64,000 bases of DNA, from contig CAWGAF010000002.1 in assembly GCA_963820495.1 (NCBI GenBank), forward strand, positions 620,001 to 684,000. The letters run 5' to 3'. The position numbers were made by a program, and so were the translations under genes. Within the stretch, counting starts at the first letter, position 1, and the number at the start of each line of letters is the position of its first letter. Below are positions 41,191-50,152 of the stretch, one piece after another. The notes beneath the pieces were generated by a model that did no database searches, was not told the DNA's origin, and saw only the letters and a program-made list of their open reading frames with translations. Origin of the DNA: JBBIPA01 sp963820495 (GTDB taxonomy: Bacteria; Chloroflexota; Dehalococcoidia; GIF9; UBA5629).

Positions 41191-42843
41191 TTAAAAAACA
41201 AGGTATTCCTTTTGAGTGCCAAAGGCTTTGCGTAGCACATTGCATATTTCCCCAATGCTAGCATAGGTCTCCGCGCACTCCAGGAAGATGGGCATAGTAT
41301 TATCCTTGCCGCGTGCTACCTCCTCTAAGTGTTTGAGTGCTTTGTTAACCTTATCATTATCTCTATTTTTCTTAACCTTGGCTAATTGCTCTTTTTGTTT
41401 TCTCTCCTGCTCTGGGTCTAACTTTAACAGCGGTATTTTGGGAGAGGGAGATACGAACTTATTAACACCGACTACCGTAGTTTTATTCTCCTCAATGTCT
41501 CTCTGCTGGTGGTAGGAGCTTTCCTGTATTTCTCTCTGCTGGAAGCCCTGTTCAATCGCGGCTATGGCGCCACCGAGACTATCAATTTTGGCGATATATC
41601 GTTCGGCTTTCTTTTCTAAAGAGTCGGTGAGTGATTCTATCAGGTAAGAGCCTCCCAGAGGGTCGACAACATCGCCAACTCCATCCTCGTAGGCGAGTAG
41701 TTGCTGGGTGCGCAGGGCTATGGTTACAGCGTCTTCTGATGGCATGGTATATGCCTCGTCGAAGGAATTGGTATGGAGTGACTGAGTCCCGCCGAGAATG
41801 GCTGCCAGGGCCTGTATCGCTACTCTGACGATGTTGTTGTAAGGTTGCTGGGCGGTAAGTGTGCAGCCAGCGGTTTGAGTGTGGAAACGTAATATCATGG
41901 ATTGCGGGTCTTTAGCTTCGAATCGCTGGCTCATGATTTTAGCCCAGAGGCGGCGCACCGCTCTGAATTTGGCAACTTCCTCGAAGAGATTATTGTGACA
42001 ATCGAAGAAGAAAGAGAGCCTACCGGCAAATTCATCAATGCCTAGTCCAGCATCTATAGCTGCTTGGACATAAGCTATGCCATTAGCCAATGTGAAGGCT
42101 ATTTCCTGTGCTGCGGTGGCACCAGCTTCGCGGATGTGATAACCACTGATGCTGATAGTGTTCCAGCTAGGGACATCCTTGCTACAGTAAGCGAAAATAT
42201 CGGTGGTCAGGCGCATGGATGGGCGTGGTGGGAAAATATGGGTGCCTCTGGCGATATATTCTTTTAGGATATCATTCTGTATGGTGCCATTCAGTTTGTC
42301 GGCGCTGACTCCTTGCTTCTTAGCTAAAGCGATGTACATGCTGAGCAAGATAGGGGCGGTGGAGTTGATAGTCATGGATGTGCTGACCTTGTCCAGAGGG
42401 ATTTCCTTAAACAGGATTTCCATGTCCGCCAACGTGTCTATGGCAACTCCGACTTTGCCTACTTCGCCTCTGGCTATGGGGTGGTCTGAGTCATAACCCA
42501 TTTGGGTAGGCAAATCAAAAGCAATACTCAGTCCGGTTTGCCCTTGCTCCAAGAGATATCGGTAACGACGGTTGGACTCTTTGGCGGTGGCGAAGCCAGC
42601 ATACTGGCGCATTGTCCATAACCTGCCCCGATACATGGTGGGCTGAATACCACGGGTGAATGGATATTCACCTGGATAGCCGAGGTTTATTGAGTAATCG
42701 AAATCTGGCAGATCTTCTAGAGCATAGACAGGGGAAAGATTTATGCCAGAGGAAGTCTCGAACTTTTCTCGACGTTCTTTATATTTGCTAGTGGTGGAAG
42801 CGAGAGTGGTCTCATACCATTCTTGCTTGTTCTTGCTGGACAT
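41191..42843 (-). CDS. Methylmalonyl-CoA mutase large subunit
   Basis: A 550-residue TIM-barrel subunit. YPFTRGIQPTMYRGRLWTMR, QYAGFATAKESNRRYRYLLE, LSIAFDLPTQMGYDSDHP, VSTSMTINSTAPILLSMYI, FFFDCHNNLFEEVAKFRAVR and RFHTQTAGCTLTAQQPYNN are all typical. The B12 domain is missing at the C-terminus and supplied by the separate small subunit (40277-40684). With the epimerase it interconverts succinyl-CoA and propionyl-derived methylmalonyl-CoA. It depends on adenosylcobalamin, which links it to the cob operon at 3-11 kb. Confidence 0.96.
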   Translation of the reverse strand: MSSKNKQEWYETTLASTTSKYKERREKFETSSGINLSPVYALEDLPDFDYSINLGYPGEYPFTRGIQPTMYRGRLWTMRQYAGFATAKESNRRYRYLLEQGQTGLSIAFDLPTQMGYDSDHPIARGEVGKVGVAIDTLADMEILFKEIPLDKVSTSMTINSTAPILLSMYIALAKKQGVSADKLNGTIQNDILKEYIARGTHIFPPRPSMRLTTDIFAYCSKDVPSWNTISISGYHIREAGATAAQEIAFTLANGIAYVQAAIDAGLGIDEFAGRLSFFFDCHNNLFEEVAKFRAVRRLWAKIMSQRFEAKDPQSMILRFHTQTAGCTLTAQQPYNNIVRVAIQALAAILGGTQSLHTNSFDEAYTMPSEDAVTIALRTQQLLAYEDGVGDVVDPLGGSYLIESLTDSLEKKAERYIAKIDSLGGAIAAIEQGFQQREIQESSYHQQRDIEENKTTVVGVNKFVSPSPKIPLLKLDPEQERKQKEQLAKVKKNRDNDKVNKALKHLEEVARGKDNTMPIFLECAETYASIGEICNVLRKAFGTQKEYLVF

Positions 42844-42960
42844 GTTAGCCTCCTGAGTTTATTAGCTGGTTGGTAATCTAAAGTATTCTAGCATGAGTAA
42901 ACCAAACCAGCAAAGAGATTGACGTAGCCAGATATTCCTTGTTAGAATTGGCTTTCAGAA

Positions 42961-43036
42961 GGGGATATAGCTCAATTGGGAGAGCGCTGCGTTCGCATCG
43001 CAGAGGTCGGGGGTTCGAATCCCCCTATCTCCACCA
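42961..43036 (+). tRNA. tRNA-Ala (anticodon CGC)
   Basis: A 76-nt cloverleaf. Acceptor GGGGATA pairs with TATCTCC, D arm GCTC/GAGC, anticodon loop TTCGCAT between CTGCG and CGCAG gives CGC, the T loop is TTCGAAT, and CCA is encoded at 43034-43036. Confidence 0.95.
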
Positions 43037-43146
43037 ATGAACGTGGAGTGGGGTCATTAGACCTCTCGTGTCGAACTTACCAAAGGTTGCCAAATATTAG
43101 CCTGACTACTGCGTCCTCAAGTGCTCGCAATCAGCGGGCCAAATGA

Positions 43147-43587
43147 CTATCGAGGGATAACCCCACCCATTCTCGTATAAACTACTCTGAATGGCATTCG
43201 AGTTATAATAGTGTTTTCGACGTACACATTAAACCAGTAGAGCCCCGGCTCGTCAAACGTCATTTGCATTTTCATAATCAGGTTCTGGCCGCGATCTTCC
43301 CCCTCCATTAGAGCGGACATGGAAGGGCCTGGCTTTACCAAACCCGAGGGTGATTCCATATCAATTCTGACTTGTGTTGTGCCTTTTGCTCTTCCGGGTT
43401 TTAAACAAATCAACACTGTTAACCCATAGCTCAGCGGTGGCATTTGATCAGGCGTACTAGGCCCGCTTGCGCTCTGTATCACTCGATCTATAATTCGTAT
43501 TATTGATAGGACTCCATCTTTCTCTTCCAGCACCCGTTCGCAGAATAATGCTGCTGCCAGATAAGGACCTGCTACTGTTTCTGTCAT
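43147..43587 (-). CDS. DUF6941-like protein
   Basis: A 146-residue protein. GPYLAAALFCERVLEEKDGV and LSIIRIIDRVIQSASGP at the N-terminus, a beta-rich middle (SYGLTVLICLKPGRAKGTTQ), then FDEPGLYWFNVYVENTIITR. This matches small beta-sandwich proteins of the DUF6941 type, whose members start with a short conserved 'FCD' segment. The function is unknown. It stands alone between tRNA-Ala and a NifU-like gene. Confidence 0.6.
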   Translation of the reverse strand: MTETVAGPYLAAALFCERVLEEKDGVLSIIRIIDRVIQSASGPSTPDQMPPLSYGLTVLICLKPGRAKGTTQVRIDMESPSGLVKPGPSMSALMEGEDRGQNLIMKMQMTFDEPGLYWFNVYVENTIITRMPFRVVYTRMGGVIPR

Positions 43588-43755
43588 CTGATTGCCTCCT
43601 GACTAGTACTGACTTCGATTGCACCGCAGTACTTAAATACAATGTCTCCTAAAACTTGGGCTTAAAGTTCTATCTATTATGCTTAAGCCCGCTTTCTAAA
43701 AACCACTTCAATTGTCCACTTGTCTGTGACTAATGAACTCTCAGGTTTATTAAAA

Positions 43756-44157
43756 CTAGGGGGCTTTGGCCTGATATCGCAAAAGGCCTCTGTTTAAGAG
43801 TTCTATAGCGCCCCTAGTGCTTTTAAGAAATTCTTCGCCTTTACTCCCAATTGCCTGTGAAAAAGAATCTTCAGTTATAAGCTTTGCCTCCTCAATAGTT
43901 TTTCCTTTTACTAGAGAGCATAGAATCTCAGTGACCACGTTAGCCGTAGGGTCACACATGCACAAATATTTAATATCTTCGATAGTACTATCATTAATAT
44001 TTATGTATAAGTGCAGGTAATTTCTGGCGACCTGAGCACAAATGGATATGTTCTCTCCTATAGAGTCAAGGAATATCGATGGGGTCTCTATGCAACCAGT
44101 ATGTTCAAAGCCTGATCTGAGTAACTTGCGATAATATTTAATAACTGCCTCGTCCAC
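43756..44157 (-). CDS. IscU/NifU N-terminal-like protein
   Basis: A 133-residue protein. HTGCIETPSIFLDSIGENIS, ICAQVARNYLHLYIN, then YLCMCDPTANVVTEILCSLV and KGKTIEEAKLITEDSF follow the IscU/NifU fold, where the second Cys region is CGDPTA. The spacing of Cys is close to but not identical with true scaffolds, so it may be a sulfur-transfer partner rather than a general scaffold. It follows the cysteine desulfurase gene by 35 bp on the same strand. Confidence 0.72.
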   Translation of the reverse strand: MDEAVIKYYRKLLRSGFEHTGCIETPSIFLDSIGENISICAQVARNYLHLYININDSTIEDIKYLCMCDPTANVVTEILCSLVKGKTIEEAKLITEDSFSQAIGSKGEEFLKSTRGAIELLNRGLLRYQAKAP

Positions 44158-44192
44158 TAGCCCTCCATCTCTAGCCAGATTAGCGGAAAATC

Positions 44193-45536
44193 CTATAAAT
44201 AGCTGCGTTCTTCAAATATTTTGTTTAGGGTATCCAGAAAAATCTGGCACTCTTTCACTGTATTATAGAAATAGAGAGAAACCCGATATGTCATTCTATG
44301 TTCTGCTGGCAATCTGGGGCGTGTCCAGCCCTGCCCGAATAGCTTGTTAAAATAAGCATGGACACAAAAGACACTATCTCTAATCATCACATTACTCTTC
44401 GCATTGAGTTCTTCAGCTATTCCTAACGCATTCGGTCGTTTAACCTCAAAGGTTAATATCCCACCCCTCTGGTTTACCTCCTGGGGTCCAAATATTCTGA
44501 ACCACCCGGTGTCTCCATACCGGTTCAGAAGTTGTTCCGTCAGGTAAATATTTAGCTGGGTCTCTTGGGCACTTATTTTATCCATGCCGATCTGTTGCAC
44601 ATATCTGACAGCCGCAGCAGCAGCAATCTGCCCCGAATAATTCTGGAGTCCTAATTCGAACCTTTCCGGTGGTTCCAAAAGCTCATAAGAGTGATAAGTG
44701 GAATCGCTGATGGTACCACCACCCAGCATAGCAGGTACAATGCAGCCATCGGCGTCACCTTCTTCTTGTTGTCCGTGTCCCAGCAGTTCTTTTTTTCCAT
44801 AAAGAACACCCACACCTCTTGGCCCACACATCTTATGTATTGAAAATGCCAGAAAGTCAACGTCAAGGTCCTGAACGTCGATGGTCTTATGCGGCACGGT
44901 CTGGGCTCCATCGAGTAATACTTTTGCTCCATAACTATGCGCTATCATTATTATCTCTTTAGCCGGTATCGTGTACCCAGTCAAATTTGATGTGTAAGTC
45001 ATACTGACCAACTTGATTCTGCTATTTTCAAATTTTCTTTTATATTCATCAAGATTGAAAGTGTCATCCTTAGTTGGTTCGACGTGGTCAACTTTGATAA
45101 TTCCCTTCTTTTGCAATTGTAGCCAGGGAATCAGATTAGAATTATGTTCTTTATCAGTCAATAAAACGACATCCTGCGACCGAAACTTGAAACCAAGGGC
45201 CACCATATTAATAGAGTGACTTGTGTTCATGGTAAAGATAATTTCTTTATCAGACCTCGCATTGATGAACTCTTTGATTATCTGGCGTGAACCTTTTATT
45301 CCTCTTTCAGGATTCCCTTCAATTCGACTTCTAACCTCTTCGGCGAACCAGTGCCGACTCCTCCAACCCCCACATGCTGGGAATTTAGCGTAATATTCAT
45401 CGATAGCTTCAATCACCTGCTTCGGAACCAGCGAAGTACAAGCGTTATCGAAATATATTGGAGGTTTACCATTACGACGATTTTTTAACGCCGGGAAGTC
45501 TTTTCTGATAGACTTTAAAAACTTTTCGTTATCCAA
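44193..45536 (-). CDS. Cysteine desulfurase family protein (SufS/NifS-like)
   Basis: A 447-residue PLP enzyme. PIYFDNACTSLVPKQVIEAI, the cofactor His in LLTDKEHNSNLIPWL, LLDGAQTVPHKTIDVQDLDV and the PLP lysine in FLAFSIHKMCGPRGVGVLYG are conserved. A probable catalytic Cys lies in the C-terminal SVFCVHAYFNKLFGQG. Paired with a NifU-like gene and next to a molybdenum hydroxylase, it may supply the sulfido ligand of that enzyme or its FeS clusters; this is inferred from neighbourhood. Ordinary housekeeping SUF function is the alternative. Confidence 0.88.
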   Translation of the reverse strand: MDNEKFLKSIRKDFPALKNRRNGKPPIYFDNACTSLVPKQVIEAIDEYYAKFPACGGWRSRHWFAEEVRSRIEGNPERGIKGSRQIIKEFINARSDKEIIFTMNTSHSINMVALGFKFRSQDVVLLTDKEHNSNLIPWLQLQKKGIIKVDHVEPTKDDTFNLDEYKRKFENSRIKLVSMTYTSNLTGYTIPAKEIIMIAHSYGAKVLLDGAQTVPHKTIDVQDLDVDFLAFSIHKMCGPRGVGVLYGKKELLGHGQQEEGDADGCIVPAMLGGGTISDSTYHSYELLEPPERFELGLQNYSGQIAAAAAVRYVQQIGMDKISAQETQLNIYLTEQLLNRYGDTGWFRIFGPQEVNQRGGILTFEVKRPNALGIAEELNAKSNVMIRDSVFCVHAYFNKLFGQGWTRPRLPAEHRMTYRVSLYFYNTVKECQIFLDTLNKIFEERSYL

Positions 45537-45603
45537 TACTCCCTACTTTCATAAAGTGCACAAAAAGTTTTTTTTGGTGAATGACAACAACAGATTAAAT
45601 CCT

Positions 45604-45627
45604 CTGCTGTCTACATGTAGACGGCAG
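45604..45627. repeat. 24-bp palindrome upstream of the desulfurase gene
   Basis: CTGCTGTCTACATGTAGACG then GCAG is a palindrome with a 14-bp perfect core (GTCTACATGTAGAC) and one mismatched pair. It lies between the stop of the molybdenum hydroxylase and the desulfurase start. It could be an operator or a terminator stem; no T run follows on the minus strand. Confidence 0.5.
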
Positions 45628-45759
45628 GGAAAATTCAAAAACACACTTTGGGGCGCTTTTACTGGCTCTATGATATTTTTTAGCGAAACGACAAGTCCCA
45701 CTAGCTTTACTAAAGCATAAAGCTCATTGCCAAAGCTTGCCGACTCACCAAAATTTAAT

Positions 45760-48417
45760 TTACTTATGCTTACCTAGTGCCGCTTTAATCTTTTCCGGTG
45801 TCGCTGGCAAGTCATAGATCCTGACCCCACAAGCGTCCTTTATGGCATTGATAACGGCAGGGGCGGTGGAAACCATCGTCATCTCACCGATACCGGTGGC
45901 TCCAAGTGTACCATTTGTTCGAGGAGTCTCACGAGTAAGAATCTCCATGTCAAATGATGTTTCTAGGGTAGGGAATTTGAACGTAATCCAGTCTCTGGTT
46001 TTGCCCTGAATATACTCCTCTCTGAGAGCATATCCCACACCTTGGTCCATACCCCCTTCTAGCTGGCCTTCTAGGTTATGAGGATTGATTATCGGTCCGG
46101 CATCAACCGCTGAGGTCATTTTAAGCACTCGTACCCCACCGGTCTTTGTATTTACCTCCACCTCAGCCATCTGGATGTTGTGGACATGGGAATCAAAAGA
46201 ATCGCCCAGCCCGGTCTTGGGATCGAGCTGCCCTGAACCTGGGATTTGCTTGGTGCCATCATACCTGGTCGGTTTACCGGCTTTCTTCAGCCCATCGTAC
46301 GTGTTTGCCCCGGCTTCTTTCATGGCTTGCTTCAGCTTTTCAATCGCGTTGACCAGAGCTCCGCCTCCCATATAAGTTATCCTGCTTCCGGCTGCTGGAC
46401 CCATGCCCACGGTCTTATCAGTATCCCGGGTATAAAGGCGTATCTTTTCTAGGGGCAGGTTCAGGAGATGGGCGGCAATCTGTGTTAACATGGAATCGTT
46501 GCCCTCTCCTGGGTCGGCGATGGCAGCATAAATGGTAATGCCGTTATCAGGATCCAATTCCACGGACAATTGGGCAGAATCTCCGGCCTTGGCAATCCCG
46601 AAGGAATGAGAAGCTAGGCCAACGCCACGCTTCACTGGGCCGTCCTTGAACGCCGCCGCTTCTTTCTTGGCTCGCTCGTAATGGGGCTGGATCAAGTCGC
46701 AAATTTCGGGGAAAGGCCATTGCTCGATAACCTTTCTTGTAGATATACTCTGCCCTGGTTTAAGAGAATTCATCCGGCGGAATTCCAGAGGATCGATTCC
46801 AATTTTTTCAGCAAGCATATCTATGGCTGATTCCAGAGCGAAGTTAGCCTGTGGGGGGCCTGCTCCCCGTGCCGCACCACCGCTGGCATTGTTAGTGTAG
46901 ACCATTTTAGCCATACCGTCGATATTAGGGATATTATATGCCCCGGAGAACATATGCAGGGCGCGAGTAGGTATAATGGGTCCTAATAGAAAGTATGCCC
47001 CTTTGTTGATGGTGAAATGGTTAACATAAGTAGTCAAGTGCCCTTTTGTATCGGCTGCCAGTTTTACCTCCATCGAAAAAGGATGCCGTTTGGAAGTAAT
47101 AAGCATTGATTCTGCAAGACTGGGAACGTACCGGACAGCTCGCTTAAAATGCAGGGCGGCGGCTGCAGCAATACCCTCGGATGTGATTGCGGCTTTTATA
47201 CCAAACTGTCCGCCGCAATAGGGTTCCTTATAGCGTAGGTTGTCCCATCCGATAGCCTCCTTAAGCATGGCTGCGTGGGCATGTATCATGATACTCCTAC
47301 CGATAATTACCAATTGGGCATCTTTGCCTTCGCCTTCCATATAGGCTAAGCAGACCTCAGGCTCCAAGGGTGCCTGATGAACCATTTGTGTTGAGAATTC
47401 AGCCTCGACGATGGCGGCTGACTGAGCCAATGCTTTTTGGGCGTCTCCTTTTATCTGTGGCTGCGAGTAGCAAAGATTAGGCCATTGCTTATGAATTTGG
47501 ACGGCTCCATCAGCCAGGGCCTCCTCGGGGGTCATCATAACTGGTAAAGGCTCGTACTCGACTTTAACAGCAGCGGCGGCTGCCTCTGCTTGTTTCTTGG
47601 TCTCGGCTGCAACAATAGCAATAGGATCTCCAAGACATCTGACCTTATCTTCACACAGGACTGGCTGGTCAGGCTCAAAGAACCTGATGCGGTTAGTCCC
47701 TTTGATATCATCAGCTGTCATAATGCCAATTACCCCTGGCATCTCTTTCGCCGCTTTAGTATCAATTGACTTAATCACAGCATGATGCTCAGTACTATGT
47801 ACTACAGCCAACTCCAGTGCATCTTTCAGTTCTATATCGGCCCCAAACTCGGCAAGTCCACAGGCTTTGAGCATGGCCGAAGGCCTTGGATGGGATACGC
47901 CAATCATATTATTCTTTATTCCCCGGCGGATCTTTTCCGGAGTGGTTTCACCGCGGAGAAACTGACCGGATAGCTTAACAGCATCGATGATTTTCTTGTA
48001 CCCGGTGCAGCGGCACAGATTCCGTGCTAGTGCCCGCTTGATTTCTGTGATGGAAGGATTTGGGTTCTGGTTGAGCAGAGCCTTCGTGGCCATTATCATG
48101 CCCGGTGTGCAATAACCACATTGGATAGCTCCCGTAAGTACAAAAGCTTCCTGAATCAGGTGAGGGTTAGCGGGTGTGCCCAGACCTTCCACTGTAATTA
48201 CTGATGTACCGTCCAGGTCTACCACTTTCCTGAGGCATGAACGTACTGCCTTCCCGTCGACGATTACCGTACAGGCTCCACACTGACCCTTTCTGTCGCA
48301 GGACTGCTTTGTCCCGGTAAGATGAAGGTCCTTACGTAAGAGTTCGATTAGAGTTTGATCCGGACTAGCCATGATTTGCTGCTTAACGCCGTTTACTGTC
48401 AGAGTTACCTTTTTCAT
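45760..48417 (-). CDS. Mop-type aldehyde oxidoreductase / molybdenum hydroxylase
   Basis: An 885-residue fused enzyme. Residues 1-155 form two [2Fe-2S] domains: SCDRKGQCGACTVIVDGK (plant type) and QCGYCTPGMIMATKALL with NLCRCTGYKKI. The rest is the molybdopterin-cytosine-dinucleotide domain (SHPRPSAMLKACGLAEFGAD, YCGGQFGIKAAITSEGIAAA, ASGGAARGAGPPQANFALES, and the catalytic Glu in GATGIGEMTMVSTAP). There is no FAD domain, as in Desulfovibrio gigas Mop (907 residues). The substrate, aldehyde or N-heterocycle, cannot be told. A strong palindrome lies in its upstream region. It is probably cytoplasmic, as no signal peptide is seen. Confidence 0.9.
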   Translation of the reverse strand: MKKVTLTVNGVKQQIMASPDQTLIELLRKDLHLTGTKQSCDRKGQCGACTVIVDGKAVRSCLRKVVDLDGTSVITVEGLGTPANPHLIQEAFVLTGAIQCGYCTPGMIMATKALLNQNPNPSITEIKRALARNLCRCTGYKKIIDAVKLSGQFLRGETTPEKIRRGIKNNMIGVSHPRPSAMLKACGLAEFGADIELKDALELAVVHSTEHHAVIKSIDTKAAKEMPGVIGIMTADDIKGTNRIRFFEPDQPVLCEDKVRCLGDPIAIVAAETKKQAEAAAAAVKVEYEPLPVMMTPEEALADGAVQIHKQWPNLCYSQPQIKGDAQKALAQSAAIVEAEFSTQMVHQAPLEPEVCLAYMEGEGKDAQLVIIGRSIMIHAHAAMLKEAIGWDNLRYKEPYCGGQFGIKAAITSEGIAAAAALHFKRAVRYVPSLAESMLITSKRHPFSMEVKLAADTKGHLTTYVNHFTINKGAYFLLGPIIPTRALHMFSGAYNIPNIDGMAKMVYTNNASGGAARGAGPPQANFALESAIDMLAEKIGIDPLEFRRMNSLKPGQSISTRKVIEQWPFPEICDLIQPHYERAKKEAAAFKDGPVKRGVGLASHSFGIAKAGDSAQLSVELDPDNGITIYAAIADPGEGNDSMLTQIAAHLLNLPLEKIRLYTRDTDKTVGMGPAAGSRITYMGGGALVNAIEKLKQAMKEAGANTYDGLKKAGKPTRYDGTKQIPGSGQLDPKTGLGDSFDSHVHNIQMAEVEVNTKTGGVRVLKMTSAVDAGPIINPHNLEGQLEGGMDQGVGYALREEYIQGKTRDWITFKFPTLETSFDMEILTRETPRTNGTLGATGIGEMTMVSTAPAVINAIKDACGVRIYDLPATPEKIKAALGKHK

Positions 48418-48495
48418 TTTTCCTTTCCTCCCATATTTATTTTGATATATGATATGAAATGATTTAAACCTTCATCTATTCAGGCAGCTTTGGCT

Positions 48496-48531
48496 TAATG
48501 TATTAGTTGTATTAATTTAATTAATACATTA
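48496..48531. promoter_or_regulatory. AT-rich palindrome upstream of the molybdenum hydroxylase
   Basis: TAATGTATTA (48496-48505) and TAATACATTA (48522-48531) are perfect inverted repeats around 16 bp, which itself contains further ATTAAT/ATTAAT symmetry. It lies about 80 bp before the start, where an operator would be expected. The rest of the 48418-48706 gap shows nothing. Confidence 0.5.
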
Positions 48532-48706
48532 GATAATAAATATCATTTTTGCCATTAATTGTCAATAATAAATCAGACACGTGTGGCAATGTAGAAGAAT
48601 ATTTGCGGTTCAAGCAATGTGAGCTTTTCCGCTAGATTTCTGCGGAGGGAAAAATTTAAAAGACAGGTCCTGTCCGTTGAGTGGACTTGACGGCAATTAG
48701 CTCTTT

Positions 48707-48976
48707 CTAGAGAAAGGTTGTCCTGCCAGTTTGGGAAGTATTATAGCCACCGACCTCATTCACGATCTTCTTAAACTCTTCGGTGGCAATTATTTCCAGC
48801 ATAAGAACAAACCGTTTATTTTGGTAGTTGACCATAGGTATGATTAAGTCATACCTTTCTCGAAATAATGGCAGAAAATCGAGGCCACAACTTCGAGCCG
48901 CTGCCTCAATGCCAAGCCCCGTATCGGCTTTGCCTTGGGCGATATTTGAAGCTGGGCGGTACCTCAGTTCCACCAT
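48707..48976 (-). pseudogene. Truncated PBP-like (molybdate-binding-type) domain fragment
   Basis: An 89-codon frame homologous to the C-terminus of the GntR-PBP regulator at 55822-56964: ASNIAQGKADTGLGIEAAAR against ASDIAHGKSDAGLGIEAAAY, FLPLFRERYDLIIPMVNYQ against FLPLFRERYDLVMPLANYR, and GGYNTSQTGRTTFL against VGYDTSQTGDTTFY. The HTH and about 210 residues of the binding domain are missing. It starts 1 bp after the previous gene's stop. It is most likely a decayed paralogue of the regulator, beside the molybdenum enzyme it may once have controlled. Confidence 0.75.
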
Positions 48977-48977
48977 T

Positions 48978-49985
48978 TTAACTGTGAAGCTGTTTTAACA
49001 CCCTTAGAGCATTTAAGGTAATCCATTTGCTAGGCTTGTCTTTCTGTTCGATGTTTACCTGGAAACGTCCATTGAAAGTAGATTCCAGTATCCATCTGCC
49101 TTGTTCGTCTTGTTTGGAAATAACCAAGTCTATGGCTTCTTGCATCCTTTGATCATGATAACCAAGTTTAGTCAAGACACGCAGTATCTCCAGAGCGTCT
49201 GTCTGATACATCAAAGGGAACCCTAACTTGAGCCAGCCCGGTTTACAGACCTTGTCCAGATTGTGGCTCCTTTTATGAACATGGTGCCGAAGGAAATATT
49301 CTGCGCCTTTCACTATCGTTTCCTTTACCTCTGGTGATCTTGCCTGTTCCGGAATCTCTGACAAGGCCTTTAACGCCTTAATGGCACCCATAGAGCAGGT
49401 ATGCCTTCCCCAACAACCATAAGCGCTATCATATGGCCAGCCTGTAGGAGGCCTGTCCACCTGGTCATCAAACCTCTGGTAGGTTGCAATCCAGTTTATA
49501 CCTCTCTGCAGACGGGAATCCTTTAAATACCCTAATCTGATCAAGCTCCAAACCATGTTACCGGTGAGGCAGGGAATAACCGCACTGTGGTTACCACCAC
49601 TCTCAGGAGTTCCCCGGATAGAAAAACCACCGCTGTTCTGGTCCTGAGAATTCTTGAGAATAAATTCACATGCCTTGTGAATACGTTCATCCCTGCCATC
49701 AGCTCCTAGTTCTGCTAGGATTATTAGCTGCCAGACTGTCCCCCTATATTTTGACCGAATATAGAAATCCTCTGGAATTCCCCAGTATCCACCGGTTTCC
49801 TGCTTAGCTAGGACCTCCGGTACCACTCCAGTTTCCATGATCTTATTCTTCGCATCCTTTGCTTCGGGGCTGTCAGCCGGCATATCCAGGATATCAGTTA
49901 GAGCGAAATACCGAACAGAAGGATTGTCCTTCTCCAGCAACCAGTCTGTTGGGTCTGCTTTTAATAATGATTTCCAATCGTTCAT
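48978..49985 (-). CDS. Prenyltransferase/squalene-oxidase-like alpha-toroid protein
   Basis: A 335-residue protein with repeated (alpha/alpha) units: RGTVWQLIILAELGADGRDE, ACEFILKNSQDQNSGGFSI, NMVWSLIRLGYLKDSRLQ, GAIKALKALSEIPEQ, DALEILRVLTKLGYHDQRMQ and SKQDEQGRWILE. The QDxxGxW/GGF motifs are like those of prenyltransferase and squalene-cyclase repeats. Such proteins are widespread in anaerobes, with no assigned reaction; catalytic DxDD motifs are absent, so a cyclase is unlikely. It lies on the minus strand between the serpin gene and the PBP fragment. Confidence 0.75.
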   Translation of the reverse strand: MNDWKSLLKADPTDWLLEKDNPSVRYFALTDILDMPADSPEAKDAKNKIMETGVVPEVLAKQETGGYWGIPEDFYIRSKYRGTVWQLIILAELGADGRDERIHKACEFILKNSQDQNSGGFSIRGTPESGGNHSAVIPCLTGNMVWSLIRLGYLKDSRLQRGINWIATYQRFDDQVDRPPTGWPYDSAYGCWGRHTCSMGAIKALKALSEIPEQARSPEVKETIVKGAEYFLRHHVHKRSHNLDKVCKPGWLKLGFPLMYQTDALEILRVLTKLGYHDQRMQEAIDLVISKQDEQGRWILESTFNGRFQVNIEQKDKPSKWITLNALRVLKQLHS

Positions 49986-50152
49986 TTTTCGATAACTTTG
50001 GTCTCAGGCAATATTAGATTGAATGGGATTGTTTGGCAACTAAACCTCTTACCGTAGTTGCCTTTTCTTTATTTTATAAGCGCAGGAATAGTTTAGAAAG
50101 AAGCAAAGAGTTCTGCAGACCTATCACATATTGATTCTGTAACCAGATCTGA

